Shown: positions 1 to 11,815, counted from the stretch's first letter. The stretch: 64,000 nt of DNA from Aphrocallistes beatrix (GCA_963281255.1 OY725493.1:4061857-4125856); one strand, 5' to 3'. Program-made: numbers and translations. Notes: generated from the sequence alone by a model not told the origin.

Positions 1-270
1 CCTTACCTCAACTAATTGTGGAGTGTGAGTTATGCGATTTTCACTCCTGATTTTCACACATTTTTAGATCAATTTTGTTGATATTCTAGCCTGTGACACA
101 AATGAGTGTATGCATGCGAAGCGGGCTTGTGAAATATAAATCCCATTCTAACTTAAATTGACTCATTGGAACGAGTAAAACGAAAACCCTTACTATTAAA
201 CTCGATTATGTGTGTATGTTTATATATATATATATATACATATATATATAGTATATAGTATATACATATG
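1..270. repeat. AT-rich flank with end box and TA microsatellite
   Basis: No gene is seen. At about 188-212 there is a box close to ATCCTTACTATTAAAACTCG, which recurs outside several R1 repeats in the window. A (TA)n-type microsatellite follows at about 218-265 and leads directly into the R1 tail. Around 95-112 there is a weak echo of the R1 GC hairpin end. Confidence 0.55.
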
Positions 271-510
271 TAACGAATTGTTTGAATAGACTGCCAAACA
301 TCGAAAGCTGAATTTAGGCATGTTGGAGGCTTTTGGCTATAATTTCTGACCTCAGACGGAAATGTCCACTCATCATGGAATTATGACGTCATTGTCACCT
401 TTTTATAATTAAAAAATTCAGTTTTTTAACTATAACTCAGCCGTTAGGTGATAGAATGGTGAAATTTTAATAGACTGTGATATTAATATTTTTCACATAT
501 GATACAAGTA

Positions 511-1117
511 CAGTAGAATTTGGTTAGTACGTACTCAGATAATACGTACTTTGGTTTAGTACGTACTCATTTCTCTAAGCCAAAAAACATTTATAAGATA
601 GATTTCTATGAAGTATCAACTCGGTTAGTATGTACAGTCGAAACCGGGTTTTTCTAACGAATTTTTAATGCACATATTATTCAATTCGTTATTATAATTA
701 ATTTTCATCTTTTTTTTCTAACTCGGATTATTCTAACTTATCAGGTTATTCGAACTTTTTACGGTATAAAAAATTCCAAATTGACTAGTATTTTCCATCG
801 GTTTATTCTGACAGGTTTTTCTAACTATCGATTTTTCTAACTCGGTTTATTCTAACTATCGGTTTTATCTAATTAGTTTTTTTCTAAATATCGCTTTTTT
901 CTAACTCGATTTATTCTAACTATCGATTTTTCTGACTCTTTTTATTCTAACTATTGCTTTTTCTAAATCGGTTTATTCTAACTATCGGTTTTATCTAACT
1001 CGGTTTTTTCTAACTTTCGGATTTTTCTAACTATTCTTACCGGTTTGGACTGTACTTACGGATAGTACATACTAATAATTCCCTCCAAAATGGGTACCTC
1101 TTATCCGAGTTCTACTG
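511..1117. mobile_element. CAGT-type MITE with TA target duplication, host of a second MITE
   Basis: The ends are CAGTAGAATTTGGTTAG and the inverse near TCCGAGTTCTACTG, flanked by TA. Inside, a motif like GGTTAGTACGTACTC is iterated in direct and inverted form, as expected of transposase-binding repeats in pogo/Tigger-type non-autonomous elements. There is no coding sequence. Removing it rejoins the R1 copy around it. A second element occupies 635-1052. Confidence 0.75.
635..1052. mobile_element. Nested CAGT-type MITE made of TTTTTCTAACTCGG-like units
   Basis: TA-flanked. It begins CAGTCGAAACCGGG and ends CCGGTTTGGACTG. The interior at about 640-1050 is an imperfect tandem array of about 20-nt units reading like TTTTTCTAACTCGGTTTAT. 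A shorter relative (162 bp) sits at 47782-47943. It lies inside the MITE at 511-1117 and is therefore younger. Confidence 0.75.
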
Positions 1118-1167
1118 TATCATCAAAATATGATGGCTCATCTTTCCGTTGTGACGTAATCATCATT

Positions 1168-1316
1168 ACAAGCGCGCTTCGCTTGATTGTGCTGCGCGGC
1201 TGGCAGACACTGTATCCACCAGAGGCGCCCTTTGGGCGCATGTTGCCAGATTGATTGATTATTAGGTGGATTTCATCTCTAAATACGTCTGTCCTTTATA
1301 AGGCTAGTAGATCTTA
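1168..1316 (+). repeat. R1 head fragment
   Basis: The GC-rich hairpin head (AAGCGCGCTTCGCTTG) and the first body segment to CTAAATACGTCTGTCC are present, head-first, in the opposite orientation to the R1 piece just upstream. The join at 1167/1168 makes an inverted, head-deleted/head-only pair. Confidence 0.7.
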
Positions 1317-1429
1317 CCAACGTATTCACTTATTGTTAATTGTCTAAACTTGTAATTCTACCATTCTTAATTGTGCTCTTGATTTATCTACATCGGCTTG
1401 ATTGGTAGCTACAGATTAGGGCGTAACAT

Positions 1430-4400
1430 AATTATCAAGTTTACCAAACACAACTAATCGTTAATGGCATCCGCGACATCGACCCTTGCAGAAGGGAGAG
1501 CGTATAGAGGACTGGAGACATTTGTTTGAGGCAGCGACTTTACATATCCGTGGGCTTGAAGAAGGAGAAAAGAAAGCAATCCAACTACTACCAGCTTACA
1601 TAAATCGTAGTATCGCCGATAGGGAAGCCGTGAGGGATGTCTCAAAAAAGGCCGTAACAGTGGAAGGGGCACTTACGAGCTTAGCGCAAGTATTAGACCC
1701 ACCAATGGATACTTTTACGGCGATGCAGGAGGTAAGCCGATTACACTGGCAGCCAGGACAAGACGTAGCCGAATATTTCTTCACCCTAAAGAGGAAAGCC
1801 ACATATGCAAACCTGGGTTTGAAACACGTGGCGTCACTGCTTGCGGCCCAGTTACCCAGAGACATTCAAACCCGTATCAAGGTAGAAGTGACCGGTATTA
1901 ATGATAGTCTTGAGCAGGAAGATGCCCATAAACTAATTCGTACAGTCAGAAGTGAGCTAACGGAGAAGGGATACGCATTGGACAAGGGAAATCGCGACTT
2001 CGCTGCAATTTCGAAGGTGGCTCTCGTCCACGAAGAAGATCCGTTAAAGGAAGCACATATAGAAACCCAGGAGAGGGTAGCATACTCACGGGGATCGGCC
2101 AACGCTTACAAAGCCAAACCAAGACCAAGACCACGACAAAACGAAGGTTGTTTTATTTGTGGAGGTCGGCACGCTTGGCGCTTTTGCCCTGATAAGAGGT
2201 GCCCAGCATGCGGCCAAAAGGGCCACACTCTTAAGGACTGCTCTACGAATCGACAAGATGGAGATAAGCGAAGGGTAATGTATACCGGTCACCTGAGGTC
2301 ACATGGGGAGTTATCAGCGGCCTTGTCAGTCAAATTGAACGGGGAGTCGGTGTCAGCATTGGTTGATAGCGGGGCAGGGCCTTCTGTCATCGATATAGAG
2401 ACCGTCCGTGACCTCGGTTTGGAGGCAGAATTGGTTAACAAGACGGGAAAGATTTTCGGCTTGGCTAAGGAGCCGGTCGAAGTCATTGGGACGTTGAAGC
2501 TAACTTTAGACCTTGGTAACGGACAAATCCTCGATCATCAGTTCGAAGTGTTGACGGGCGCTCAGACCATGTGTATCTTGGGACGAGATCTATTGACCAG
2601 GTTCGGAGTTACGGAGTTTAATTGGCAAAACCACAAGGTTCGCATTGGTGAGGTATGGAAAGATTCGCAATTCACAATAGAAGGGGGCGGACCCTTAATG
2701 AGGGCTTACATGTTGGGATCAATTGGTACAGGTGATCTCAAGCCGAACTATATATTGGAGATAACGGGCAGAAAGGAAGAACGATACTTCGACGTTAATC
2801 CAGATTTGACCGACGCACAGAAGAAAGAGTTAATTACCCTTCTTCAGAAATACACTGAAGTGTTTGCGGTCAACCCCAAATCTCCCACAGCAGCCGAAGG
2901 AATTAGGCACGTAATCCACACAGGAACCGCGTAACCAGTAAAGCAGAAATCATATCCTGTAGCCCCATCTGTTGAAGAAGAAATTATGTTCAGGTGCGGG
3001 AAATGCTATCTAACCAGATCTGTCGCCCTTCCAACTCACCTTGGGCAAGTAGGCTGTTACTTGTCACTAAGCGGGATGGTAGCAAACGGTTCTGCGTGGA
3101 TTTTCGGGCGCTGAATATGGTGACACGTGCGGATTCGTACCCGATGCCACATCCGAGGGACATCCTCGATCGAATGCATGGAGACTCATATTACTCATTC
3201 CTCGATGCCGCGTCCGCTTATTGGCAATAGAAATTAACGAAGAGGATAAATACAAGACTGCATTCACAACACCAAAAGGCTTATTTGAATTCAATCGTAT
3301 GCCTTTCGGCATGATAAATAGTGGTTCGACGTATCAGCGCTTGATGGATGAAATGGTGAGATCCATTGACAGAGCGGACCCATACGTGGACGACGTCTGC
3401 GTGCATTCGAGTGGATTTGAGGGACACCTACGCGACCTAAAGTAGACTTTAGAGGCCCTAAAGAAAGGGAATATTCAGCTCAGAAGGGATAAATGTTTAT
3501 TTGGCTACTGGAAGGGCGAATTTGTCGGGCACATGGTTTCGAGGGAAGTGCATCACCCAGTCCCAAGACTAGTTGAAAAGATAAGGAACGCTAGGGTGCC
3601 TAGTACAAAGAGGGAGTTACTCAGATTCCTAGGATTGGTTAATTTTTATCGCGAGCACGTACCGAGATTCGCAGAGGTGGCAGAACCCCTATATCATTTG
3701 ACACGTGATTCATCGGAATGGGATTGGAATACGGCAGCGGGTAACGCTTTCGAAATACTTAAAGCTAGGTTGGTCGATACTCCGATAGTATTGGCTTTCC
3801 CCGATTGGAGTTCGGAATTTGTGCTACAAGTCGATGCGTCATCGGTAGCTGTGGGTGGGATATTGTCCCAAGAAGGAGACGCGGGTAGCAAACTTCGACC
3901 CATTGCATACTTCTCATCGGGATTGACTCCCGCACAGAAGAATTATTCAGCCGGAGAAATTGAGTGCTGGGCTTTGATAGCATCTAGTCGTAAGTTTCGA
4001 AAATACTTGCAGGCAGCTCCTAGCATTCGCTTTGTCTCTGATCATAACCCCCTAGTTTGGTTGCGCCAACAGAAATACCCACGCGGCAAGTTTGCTAGGT
4101 GGATACAGGAACTAGAGATGTTCAATTACAAGATCGAGTACGTGAAAGGGGTGGAAAATGCGTCAGCAGATTACCTATCGCGAATGGACAGCATCATTGA
4201 TTGGGAAGTTAACGACGATCACGAGTTTTTTGAAAGGCACATATATTGGAGTCACCCCGAACCTGAGATTCGAGAAAAGATGAAGTATGACCAGAAGGAT
4301 GAGGTTGTATCCGATGCAATCAAACAACTGAAAGAATCAAACGGGGTCAGTCGCGGTCAATTCAAAAACCAGCTAGGTATGAATCTACGGGATGGGTTAC

Positions 4401-4735
4401 TGTGCAGAGGGAGGAAATCGTTGTGCCAACTAGTATGAGACAGGAAGTCATTACTTTGGTTCATTCTGAGGGTCACCCAGGGATAGACAAGACCGGCGTA
4501 GACTGACTCGAAATCAGTTCTACTAGAAACGTATGGACTCTGATATTGACCGATTTTGTAGAGGATGTTTAATTTGTCAGAGGAACAAGCCGAAGAATCA
4601 ACCCAAATAAAAATTAGTTCCACTTACTGCGGCAAAGAAACCTCGTGATATCGTAGCCTTCGATATAGCTACACTCCCATGGGCTTCTACCCAACATAGA
4701 TATTTCTTACTTATGGTCGACACTATATAGATAAA
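1430..4735 (+). mobile_element. Broken Ty3/Gypsy-type LTR retroelement (gag-pol fossil)
   Basis: Parts appear in the usual Gypsy order. A gag-like region carries two CCHC zinc knuckles (CFICGGRHAWRFC, then CPACGQKGHTLKDC; about 2150-2250). A retropepsin region carries DSGAG (about 2365-2380). Reverse transcriptase (about 2940-3530) has the YVDD box. RNase H (about 3780-4200) has a VDASSVAVGG-type start and SDHNPLVW. The start of integrase (about 4440-4700) has an H2C2-type zinc region. The integrase core and C-terminus are lost where the element stops near 4735. It is broken in several places. No pair of LTRs was recognised; about 100 bp upstream of 1430 may be LTR remnant. The gag-protease part is open over about 480 codons, which suggests moderate rather than very old age. 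Confidence 0.85.
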
Positions 4736-4989
4736 TAGATATATACCCACATTAATTAATAGAGTTTTAATTGTAAGGATAAACTTCACTGAATAAAATT
4801 ACTAACCTCATTTTGGTCACCCATAATAATTAAAAACAATATTTTTACGATATTTCAAAAAGTTTTCAAAATATTGCCACTCACTCAAATCGCCTATCTG
4901 CACATTACCTGTCTATTCTACATTTATTTTCACATCACATCTGCTCTACTATTCTCACTATTATTCGATTCAAACTCTATTTTTCAACC
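4736..4989. other. Intergenic remnant with an R1-type outer box
   Basis: AT-rich and non-coding. At about 4755-4785 it carries GAGTTTTAATTGTAAGGAT, the inverse of the box found outside R1 copies. This probably marks the insertion that ended the upstream retroelement. Confidence 0.4.
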
Positions 4990-5202
4990 TAGCCTGCTGG
5001 TATCTGGTTATAAGTCAAACTATTGTGATGAAGATGAATACATTCCTGTTTTCTCTTTTCCTGCTGACAATGAGACTGGTGAAAAATGGTTCCGAGCTAT
5101 ACTTCGATGGAGAGAAGACTACTAGATGAACAAACGATTGAGGGTATGTTGGATAATATACTTTAATCACAATACTTGATAGTAATTTGATTTTTTTCAA
5201 TT

Positions 5203-6297
5203 CAAGGTCTGAATGCCCGGGTTGGCAGGTTTTGTCCATGTGGTAAAAACCGTCCTGTCCAAAACCTCCTGACTGGACAAAACTGGTCAAAACCTAATTA
5301 TAGTACTAATGCATGTCAGTTCTTACTTGTATATTTTAATAAGATGTACACTAAGCGGACAAAAGTATTTCAACACTTGATTCTTTCGCATACAAATAAT
5401 ACTAAATCGGATTATTTCATGAAGGGCAATACGTTCAAATTCAAAGAGATACTAAAAATCTGATTTCAGATTCGAAATCTACACATTCGAATTAGTCATA
5501 GTTGAACATAACTAATAAATTACTCAACTCAATGAACAATCTTATCAGCCTGAGCCACCATAGGTAATTCATTGCCATCATGTATAGTGGTCAAAATGGA
5601 TGTATGTGGCATAAGGTGGCACTGATTGATAATTACAAAAAGTTAGGAATGAATGATTAATTAGAAAAATTAACCTGTGACTAATTTGAATGCGTATTAT
5701 TCGAATCTGGAATCCGATTAGCTGTATCCCATACCGTTTAGAACTAACCCTCTTCATGATAGACCCATTTTAGTATTATTTGTATGGGAAAGAATCAAGT
5801 GTCGAAATACTTTTGTCCGCTTAGTGTATATAAATATGTATGCTGTAAACATTATTGTTGAAGAATATATGTAGAAAGAAAAAATTTCCACACTGAATCA
5901 ATGGGCCTTCCTCCTCGTGTCATTTCAAATTGGTCAATTCAAGTAAGATAAACAATCTGCACGATAGTATTCAATTTAAATAATATCACAAATCCTTTCG
6001 ATAATTTTACCCCTTTAGAAAGAACATATGTCGTATTACTTGATTAGAATTTAATTGGTTGAACCACAGATTTTATCACTTCACTGTTTCATTGTAAACC
6101 AGTATCTATAGCATAGTATTACCAATTCAAAATAAGATATCTTAACAAGTTTATACGTTTTCAGTTTCTTATTATCCAAGGATATAGTATTGACCAGTAT
6201 TGACCGGTTTTGACCAGTTTTGACTGGTAAAAACCGGGTTTTTCCCACTGTCCGTCCAAAACCAGTTTTGGACAGGACAAAACCCATCCCTGCTGAA
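5203..6297. mobile_element. TIR element with ACCAGTTTTGACC-like ends, splitting the THAP domain
   Basis: The left end (about 5203-5300) has GGTTTTGTCC and GGACAAAACTGGTCAAAACC. The right end (about 6178-6297) has GACCGGTTTTGACCAG and GGACAGGACAAAACCCATCC. These are related and partly inverted. Between them lies a separate R3 MITE and AT-rich DNA without coding. Exact boundaries are uncertain by some tens of bases. It sits between the two halves of the THAP domain. Confidence 0.55.
5349..5826. mobile_element. R3 MITE (near-palindromic, TA target duplication)
   Basis: 478 bp with ends CACTAAGCGGACAAAAGTAT and its inverse, flanked by TA. The two halves are approximate reverse complements for most of their length, meeting around the GCCATCATGTATAGTGG core. 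The second copy is at 44861-45339. The family shares the GGACAAAAGTATT box with R2 and R4. Confidence 0.85.
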
Positions 6298-6825
6298 TAC
6301 ACCATTTCCATGAAGAAGACGAACATCGACTATCAATTCTTTGATGCATTGAAGATGATTGAAGGAAAAGGAAGAAAGTGGGTCTCAAGAAGGGTGCAGT
6401 CCCTAGCATCTTTCCTAACCGTCCTAGTTATCTGACGGACGCTACTGTTAGTTATCAAAGACTATCTCTAGATGACAAGGAGGAAAAGAAGATACAAGAA
6501 GCATATCAGAAAAGTCTAGCAGAATTCAAAGAAACAGAAGCTAAGTCTACTATCTACTCTTAAATGTATTAATTCTAAATTGCATCTCGTCAAACTCCTG
6601 TCGGTTGGGTTATTTATCGAACAAACTCTACTGTATTCCTTGTTCTTAAGATACAATATTATAATGAAATTTCTACAATCGAACGTACAATAAATATTAA
6701 TGAAAAATTATATTGTAAGGGTTTAAGGAAACAAACAAAATCCAGGTATCCTGCCACTCACTTGCCGATATCAGGTCATTGGAAAAGATCATTAATGAAA
6801 TCGAATTATTTGAAATTAATAAAAA

Positions 6826-7450
6826 CAAGCGCACTCGCTTGCATGCGCTGCGGGGCTGGCGAACACTTTGTGTCAGCCGGAGGCGCCTGTGGTCACATTG
6901 ATTAATTATTAGGGAGATTGGCTTGCTTATACCGCGGGGGCGGCGAACACTTCGTGTCAGCATGAGGCGCCCTTTGGGCTCCTGGGGTCGCATTGATTAA
7001 TTATGAAGGAGATAACATCTCTAAACACGTCCGTCCTACTGTTATAATCGATATCTTACGAAAAATCACTAAATTTGTCAGTTTTAAAATTTTTGATGTG
7101 TAATGATGACGTCATAACAGAGTGATAAGTCATTTTTTTTGATGATAGTTATATCATATGAGATATATTAATATACACATTCTATTAAAATTTCAGCCTT
7201 CTATCACCTAAAATGGCTGAGTTATGGTAGAAAAACTGAAAATTCTAATTATAAAAAAAGGTGACAATAACGTCATAACTCCATGGTGAGTCGACATTTT
7301 GGTCTGAGGTCAGAATCTAGTGGAGCCATAGCCAAAAGACTCCCACATGCCAAAAATCAGCTTTCTGTGCCAGGTAGTTTCTTCAATCAATTCGTTACAG
7401 ATATATATACACATATATATACACATTAATGAAATTTTAATAGTAAGGAT
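6826..7450 (+). repeat. R1 dispersed repeat, head-first, with duplicated GC head
   Basis: It begins ACAAGCGCACTCGCTTG. A second GC-rich head (about 6935-6990) follows within 110 bp of the first. The body has TGACGTCA near 7106, and the tail near 7380 is followed by (TA)n and the outer box ending GTAAGGAT at about 7450. It lies between two blocks of the P-like transposase and so inserted after it. Confidence 0.75.
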
Positions 7451-8160
7451 GTTAACGTAATTTTCTCATCCACCCCTTTGATTCAACACGTGAATAATGC
7501 CATTCATTATATCACTAATGCTATTTATACATTAAACCCCATTCATTCAATGTCTGATAAAAAATTATTTGATAATCCGTCTTAATTTTTTGCTCGATCA
7601 GCTGGAATACTTAACCGTTGATAAACATGCTCGCCGTTATAGCATTCTAATTCTGGTCTTTAGTTTAAAAATTCACAGAATATCACCAGCATGTGACCGT
7701 CTTGTTCGGGGCTCTAAATGTAGAATTCTTCCGCACGGACGTAACTTATTGAAAATCAAAAGTAGTATTGGTTTAGAGAGCGAGTATACTAAAATTCTAG
7801 CAGAAGTTGCTTCCACAATTAACGATTTAGAGTGTCATCTCATTCTTCAAATGGATGAAGTCCACATTCGTAGTGATGCGTTCGATAAGGAGGGAAGGGT
7901 TATAGAATCGATTGGCAAACCGAACGATCAACACACTACTGTATTTTATATGATAGTTACTAGTTTATTAACCAAGTTCTCCTCTATTGTCCAGTTAATA
8001 CCTTTAGGTTCTTCTTCTGCGCAGAAAAATTGTATCTCTGTTAACCTAGACTACCGAAATGTACCACAGTGGTACAACTTTATTGCTTCTTTCCCATTGA
8101 AAATGGCCGGAGACATCCGCGATATCGCGAGTTTTCGATAATTTAGGGTTAAATCAACTA

Positions 8161-8347
8161 CAGTCGACTCCGCTTAATAGGGCCACATCGGTCAGAGGAC
8201 ATTTTGCCCCGATTAAGCGGAGGACCCTATTAACCGAAAATATTTTGTATTAGCTTCTATGTGTGAGAGCTATTCCGGTCCTGCCAAAAGTGGCCCGATT
8301 AAGCGGCGACCCGATTAAACAGTGGCCCTATTAAGCGGAGTCAACTG
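8161..8347. mobile_element. CAGT-type MITE (CGCTTAATAGGGCC motif)
   Basis: 187 bp, TA-flanked, with ends CAGTCGACTCCGCTTAATAG and the inverse. The motif GATTAAGCGG/CCTATTAAGCGG is repeated at least five times inside. It interrupts the P-like transposase; excising it plus one TA rejoins the reading into the TTTGTGATATTGAAGC segment. Confidence 0.85.
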
Positions 8348-8392
8348 TATTTGTGATATTGAAGCTTGTGGTGTGTTTGTCGAAGCTGTGTG

Positions 8393-10041
8393 TAGGGTTG
8401 TAAAGGGTGGGAAACTTTCCGGGAATATTCTCAGGAATTTATAAGACCTGGAAATTTTCGGGAATTTGGGAATTTTCGTTTTTCTTTAATAATGAGAAAA
8501 GATTTAGTGCGCCGACTATAATATAGTATAGTGACCCAGTTCTGAAATGCATTATTTTGTTTGTTTGTTTGTATTTGTCAATAGACCTATCCTGGCTACA
8601 CCATTATACATTAAATTTGGCAAATATATATAAAAAGTCCATCTAATTTGCATCTCGGTATACGATTTTCCAACCAACCACAATTTTTGTATTCAATATT
8701 TTGAATTGTAATGTCATTCACGAGAATCACAAGATTCTCAGAACAATTATAGCCAATATACTTTTCATTTCAATGAGGTTAAATAAAACTCGGTTACAAT
8801 TTGTCAGATATTTATTGACTAGAGCTGTAGCCAATATATTACAATGTACATAGGGCATTCCAAAAGTTCTCGTCCCAAATCTGTTTCTCAAATGAGAGTG
8901 AAAATAGGATATTTTCGATTTGTCCATTGTATTCCTTAAGGGATCAGCTTCCAATTTGTATATGGGTTTATTTTAAGTGGACAATTATTGTGGTTCCTAT
9001 ATTAGATTTTTATGCATCGGTTTAGGGTAGTGTCGAAAAGTTGGAATCTTCCCATTGAAAATGGCTTAAAACTAAATTTGGAGAATAAAAGTTGTGAAAA
9101 TCGTAGAATAAGGTCATTAAAAGGTGAAATAATTAAGAACCAATGTGAAAAAGTAATCGGGAGGTGTTCAATAGTATTGCTCGTGTTGAAAAAATATCCT
9201 GCCACTTTTAGTGGATTTTTTGTCAATTTTCGCCACTCAAAAAGTGGGACAAAAATGGGGGTAAACCACTTCAAAACACAATTATTCCCTCAGCCTCAAA
9301 CTATAATACTTCAGAGAATTCAATCTATATGTTAGTTGATGCTTAGAATTGGATGGCGGGATCAGTTTTAATCTAAATCTGCTCAGAACTGAAATATATC
9401 AAAGGGAATCCCAAAATCACGTTCAAAGGCAGTGCCCTAAACCGATGCACAAAAATCTAATGTAGGAACGACGATAATTGTCCTTTTAAAATAAACCAAT
9501 ATACAAATTGGAAGCTGATCCTCTAAGGAATACAATGGACAAATTGAAAATATCCTATTTTCACTCTCATTTGAAATACAGATTTGGGACGAGAACTTTT
9601 GGAATGCCCTATGCATTATAAGCTATAAGCTTCTGTTTATCTCATAACAGTTTTAACTTAATAACTAGTCAGAAACGTATTGTTAGACTATCATAGGTTT
9701 CCCGTTTGTTATACGTATATAGAAGAATCAGATAACTTATACTTACAACTAGTATTCGATTTTATAATACATTTTTTATTGATACATTTTTAATCAGTTC
9801 GGCACTGGTTGTATAATTTTCATTTTTTTTACATTTTTCCTGTATCCTTTGAGTATAAAGAAAGGTTTTAATTGAATTCAATTTATTTTTCTCAGAGAAA
9901 TGCCTCGGAAACAATCAGATTTATTTAAACACTATGCAGAAATTTCCAGGTCTTATAAATTCCTGGGAATATTCTCGGAAAGTTTCCAAAATTCCCGGAA
10001 AGTTTCCACATTTGAAAATTCCCAGGAATTTTGGAACCCTA
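8393..10041. mobile_element. hAT-type non-autonomous element with 8-bp target duplication
   Basis: The 8-bp direct repeat GCTGTGTG flanks it at 8385-8392 and 10042-10049. The terminal inverted ends are TAGGGTTG... and ...GGAACCCTA. Subterminal segments (TTTCCGGGAATATTCTC and the inverse) also match across the two ends. The interior is non-coding and contains a second MITE at 8853-9609. It splits the P-like transposase codons around EAVCTDN. Confidence 0.85.
8853..9609. mobile_element. Long-TIR TA-flanked MITE inside the hAT-type element
   Basis: 757 bp. Left end GGGCATTCCAAAAGTTCTCG, right end its inverse, with TA on both sides. The inverted arms continue for about 200 bp (to ACCGATGCAnAAAAATCTA), so it is mostly foldback. 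The 107-codon open frame at 9012-9335 resembles no protein I know and is probably chance. Confidence 0.85.
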
Positions 10042-10231
10042 GCTGTGTGTACAGATAATTATCTACTCAATGTTTGTATATACAAATGTTTTTCCGCTAA
10101 TTCGAAACTGCGACCAAAAGTACAACACCCATGCATGCAATCCACAGAGAAATTTAATTATTTTTTTAAATTTGTACACATCATTAAATCCATCAGGAAC
10201 AATTGGTTAAATCTTAAAAAATTTGATAATA

Positions 10232-10402
10232 CAGTGGAATTCGCTTATTAGCATCGAGTTTTGCTCATAAAATGGTTGCTAATATGCGAAGTTGCTAATA
10301 AGCGAACAGAATTAACACAAAATCTTCACCTGGGACCTGAAAATTGGTTGCTAATAGAGCAATATTGCTAATAAGGGAGTTGCTAATAAGCGAATTCCAC
10401 TG
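10232..10402. mobile_element. CAGT-type MITE (GCTAATAAGCGAA motif)
   Basis: 171 bp, flanked by TA, with ends CAGTGGAATTCGCTTATTAG and the inverse. TTGCTAATAAGCG-like units recur five times. It interrupts the P-like transposase just after its LNLKKFDNT segment; the downstream frame continues as FILRDSMIAN when the element is ignored. Confidence 0.85.
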
Positions 10403-10989
10403 TACATTCATTTTACGAGATTCGATGATTGCCAATTAAGTGCACAACAAAATACTACCATTGACATGAGCAAAGGTTTTACTTCTCAATTTCTCGAGCC
10501 ACTATTTCGACCATTAATTTTACCTCTAAATCTATATATCCCGAACTTTGCTACGCACCATTTGAAGATATCCGTAATTTGTTTAAATCTGATAAATGTA
10601 TGTCTTGAAGCGAGCACCAAAATTAACAGTGAAAGCTTGTTGGTCCTCAAGGTTAGAACGACAAAATGTTAGTTTCGTATTGAAATTTGACCATGACCCA
10701 ACATGTGCTGGCCTATTAGCTTGGAAGATGGAAAATAACACCTTACACACCAATCAAACAGTATAATTTCTTGAGCTAATCAATAAGATTTGGAAAATAT
10801 TTAATGTAAACTGGGTCGGAAAAATATACGATTTAAGGACTACGGCTACCAGTAGCTTCTAACTTCCAGAATCTAGAATGACGCTCTAGAAGACCAATTT
10901 GGTCTATATAGACCATAGACTCCTTTAAGTAAGGACTGTAGGCGTTCAATCTCGGGTCCAGGAACTTGGGTTCATTGTGTATTAATGAT

Positions 10990-11815
10990 ATCTCGTAATC
11001 CGCACAAGTTATCACCTATCATTGCTCCGATATTTGCTTCCCAGCCAAAGGTTTTTTCATGTTCGGAAACAGATGGAAGTCTGATGGTGCCAAATCAAGA
11101 GAATATTGTGGATGATCAATCAGATCGAAGCCACAGTCAGCATAGCAGCCTTGGTAACCATCGACTTGTGAGCTGGGGCATTGTCCTGATGAAACAAGAG
11201 CCCCTTCGCCAGCTTTCCACGAGATTTGGTCTTGATTACCTCGCGTAGCTGCCTCAGCAAACTGGTATAGTACTCTCCGTTTATGGTTTGACCTTTTGGA
11301 AGGTAATCCACGAACACAATGCCTTTTGCATCCTAGAAAACTGATTCCAGCACCTTCCCCGCAGACGAAACGACCTTGGCCTTTTTTAGAGAGGGTGAAG
11401 ACGTGTGTTTCCACTGCATAGATTGCCTCTTTGTCTCTGGTTCAAAGTGATGGACCCTGAGTTAGGAAACGTTCGATAAAATTACCTGGATTTCCTTCAA
11501 AACGCTCAAAAATCGTTCTTGATATGTCAAACTTTGTGTGCTTTTGATCAGGGATTAGAAAACGTATCGAGCACCCATCGAGGGACCCATCGAGCAGAAA
11601 CCTTTGACATTTTAAGTTCTCAGAATGTCCACAACTCTCTCACGGGATATTCCAACAGCATTAGCTATCTGATTGATGGTCAATCATCCATCGCCATGTG
11701 GTGAACACGATCAATGTTTTCCTGGGTGATGGAAGTTGCAGACCGTCCAGACCTTGGGCATCTTTTAGGCTCCCTCTACCCTTCTTAAATTCTAGGCGTC
11801 CAAAGGCCCCTCTAG
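10990..11815 (-). mobile_element. Mariner transposase remnant (DD34D type)
   Basis: On the minus strand the blocks run in mariner order. An HTH/linker piece (FKKGRGSLKDAQ, about 11780) is followed by a middle part at about 11330-11420. Then come FVDYLPKGQTINGEYY, LFHQDNAPAHKS (second catalytic Asp), and DHPQYSLDLAPSDFHLFPNMK (third catalytic Asp, about 11050-11110). The family reaches about 345 residues. Here the N-terminal HTH is missing and several frameshifts and stops separate the blocks, so it is inactive. It overlies the end of the P-like gene and abuts an R1 hairpin cassette. Confidence 0.85.

Larger units (their letters stand above)
271..1167 (-). repeat. R1 dispersed repeat, tail-first copy split by a nested MITE
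   Basis: It starts at the conserved tail (TGTAACGAATTG, 270s), runs through the body with a TGACGTCA octamer near 385, and breaks at about 510. It resumes at 1118-1167 after the inserted CAGT MITE. The GC-rich head is missing from this copy. Other copies lie near 7, 18, 19, 28, 29, 48, 49, 58, 60 and 61 kb. Strand is given relative to the head-to-tail direction. Confidence 0.75.
4990..10985 (+). mobile_element. P-element-like transposase gene (THAP + P transposase), dismembered by nested insertions
   Basis: A THAP domain start is at about 5008-5140 (GYKSN, then VFSFPADNETGEKWFRAI). Its end and the linker are at 6298-6563 (HFHEED, then LKKGAVPSIFPNRPSYL). P-type transposase blocks follow at about 6564-6825, 7451-8158 (KINSS-like region SSIGLESEY, then LILQMDEVHIRSDA and VQLIPLGSSSA), 8350-8392, 10042-10231 (TDNYLLNVCIYKCFSANSK, then FVHIIKSIRNNWLNLK) and 10403-about 10985 (RAPKLTVKACW, NVSFVLKFDHDPTCAGLLA). 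This is the order in THAP9/P-element proteins. Each gap is an identifiable later insertion with matching joins. The first THAP cysteine is gone and there are additional stops and frameshifts, so the gene is dead. A mariner remnant abuts its end. Confidence 0.85.

Noticed and set aside
7569-8141. 190-codon frame as an independent host gene
   Set aside because: The content matches the middle of P/THAP9-type transposases and continues in flanking blocks, so it is part of the P-like element.
9012-9335. 107-codon open frame inside a foldback MITE
   Set aside because: It lies across the MITE interior, has no recognisable domain, and the opposite strand is equally open; most likely chance.
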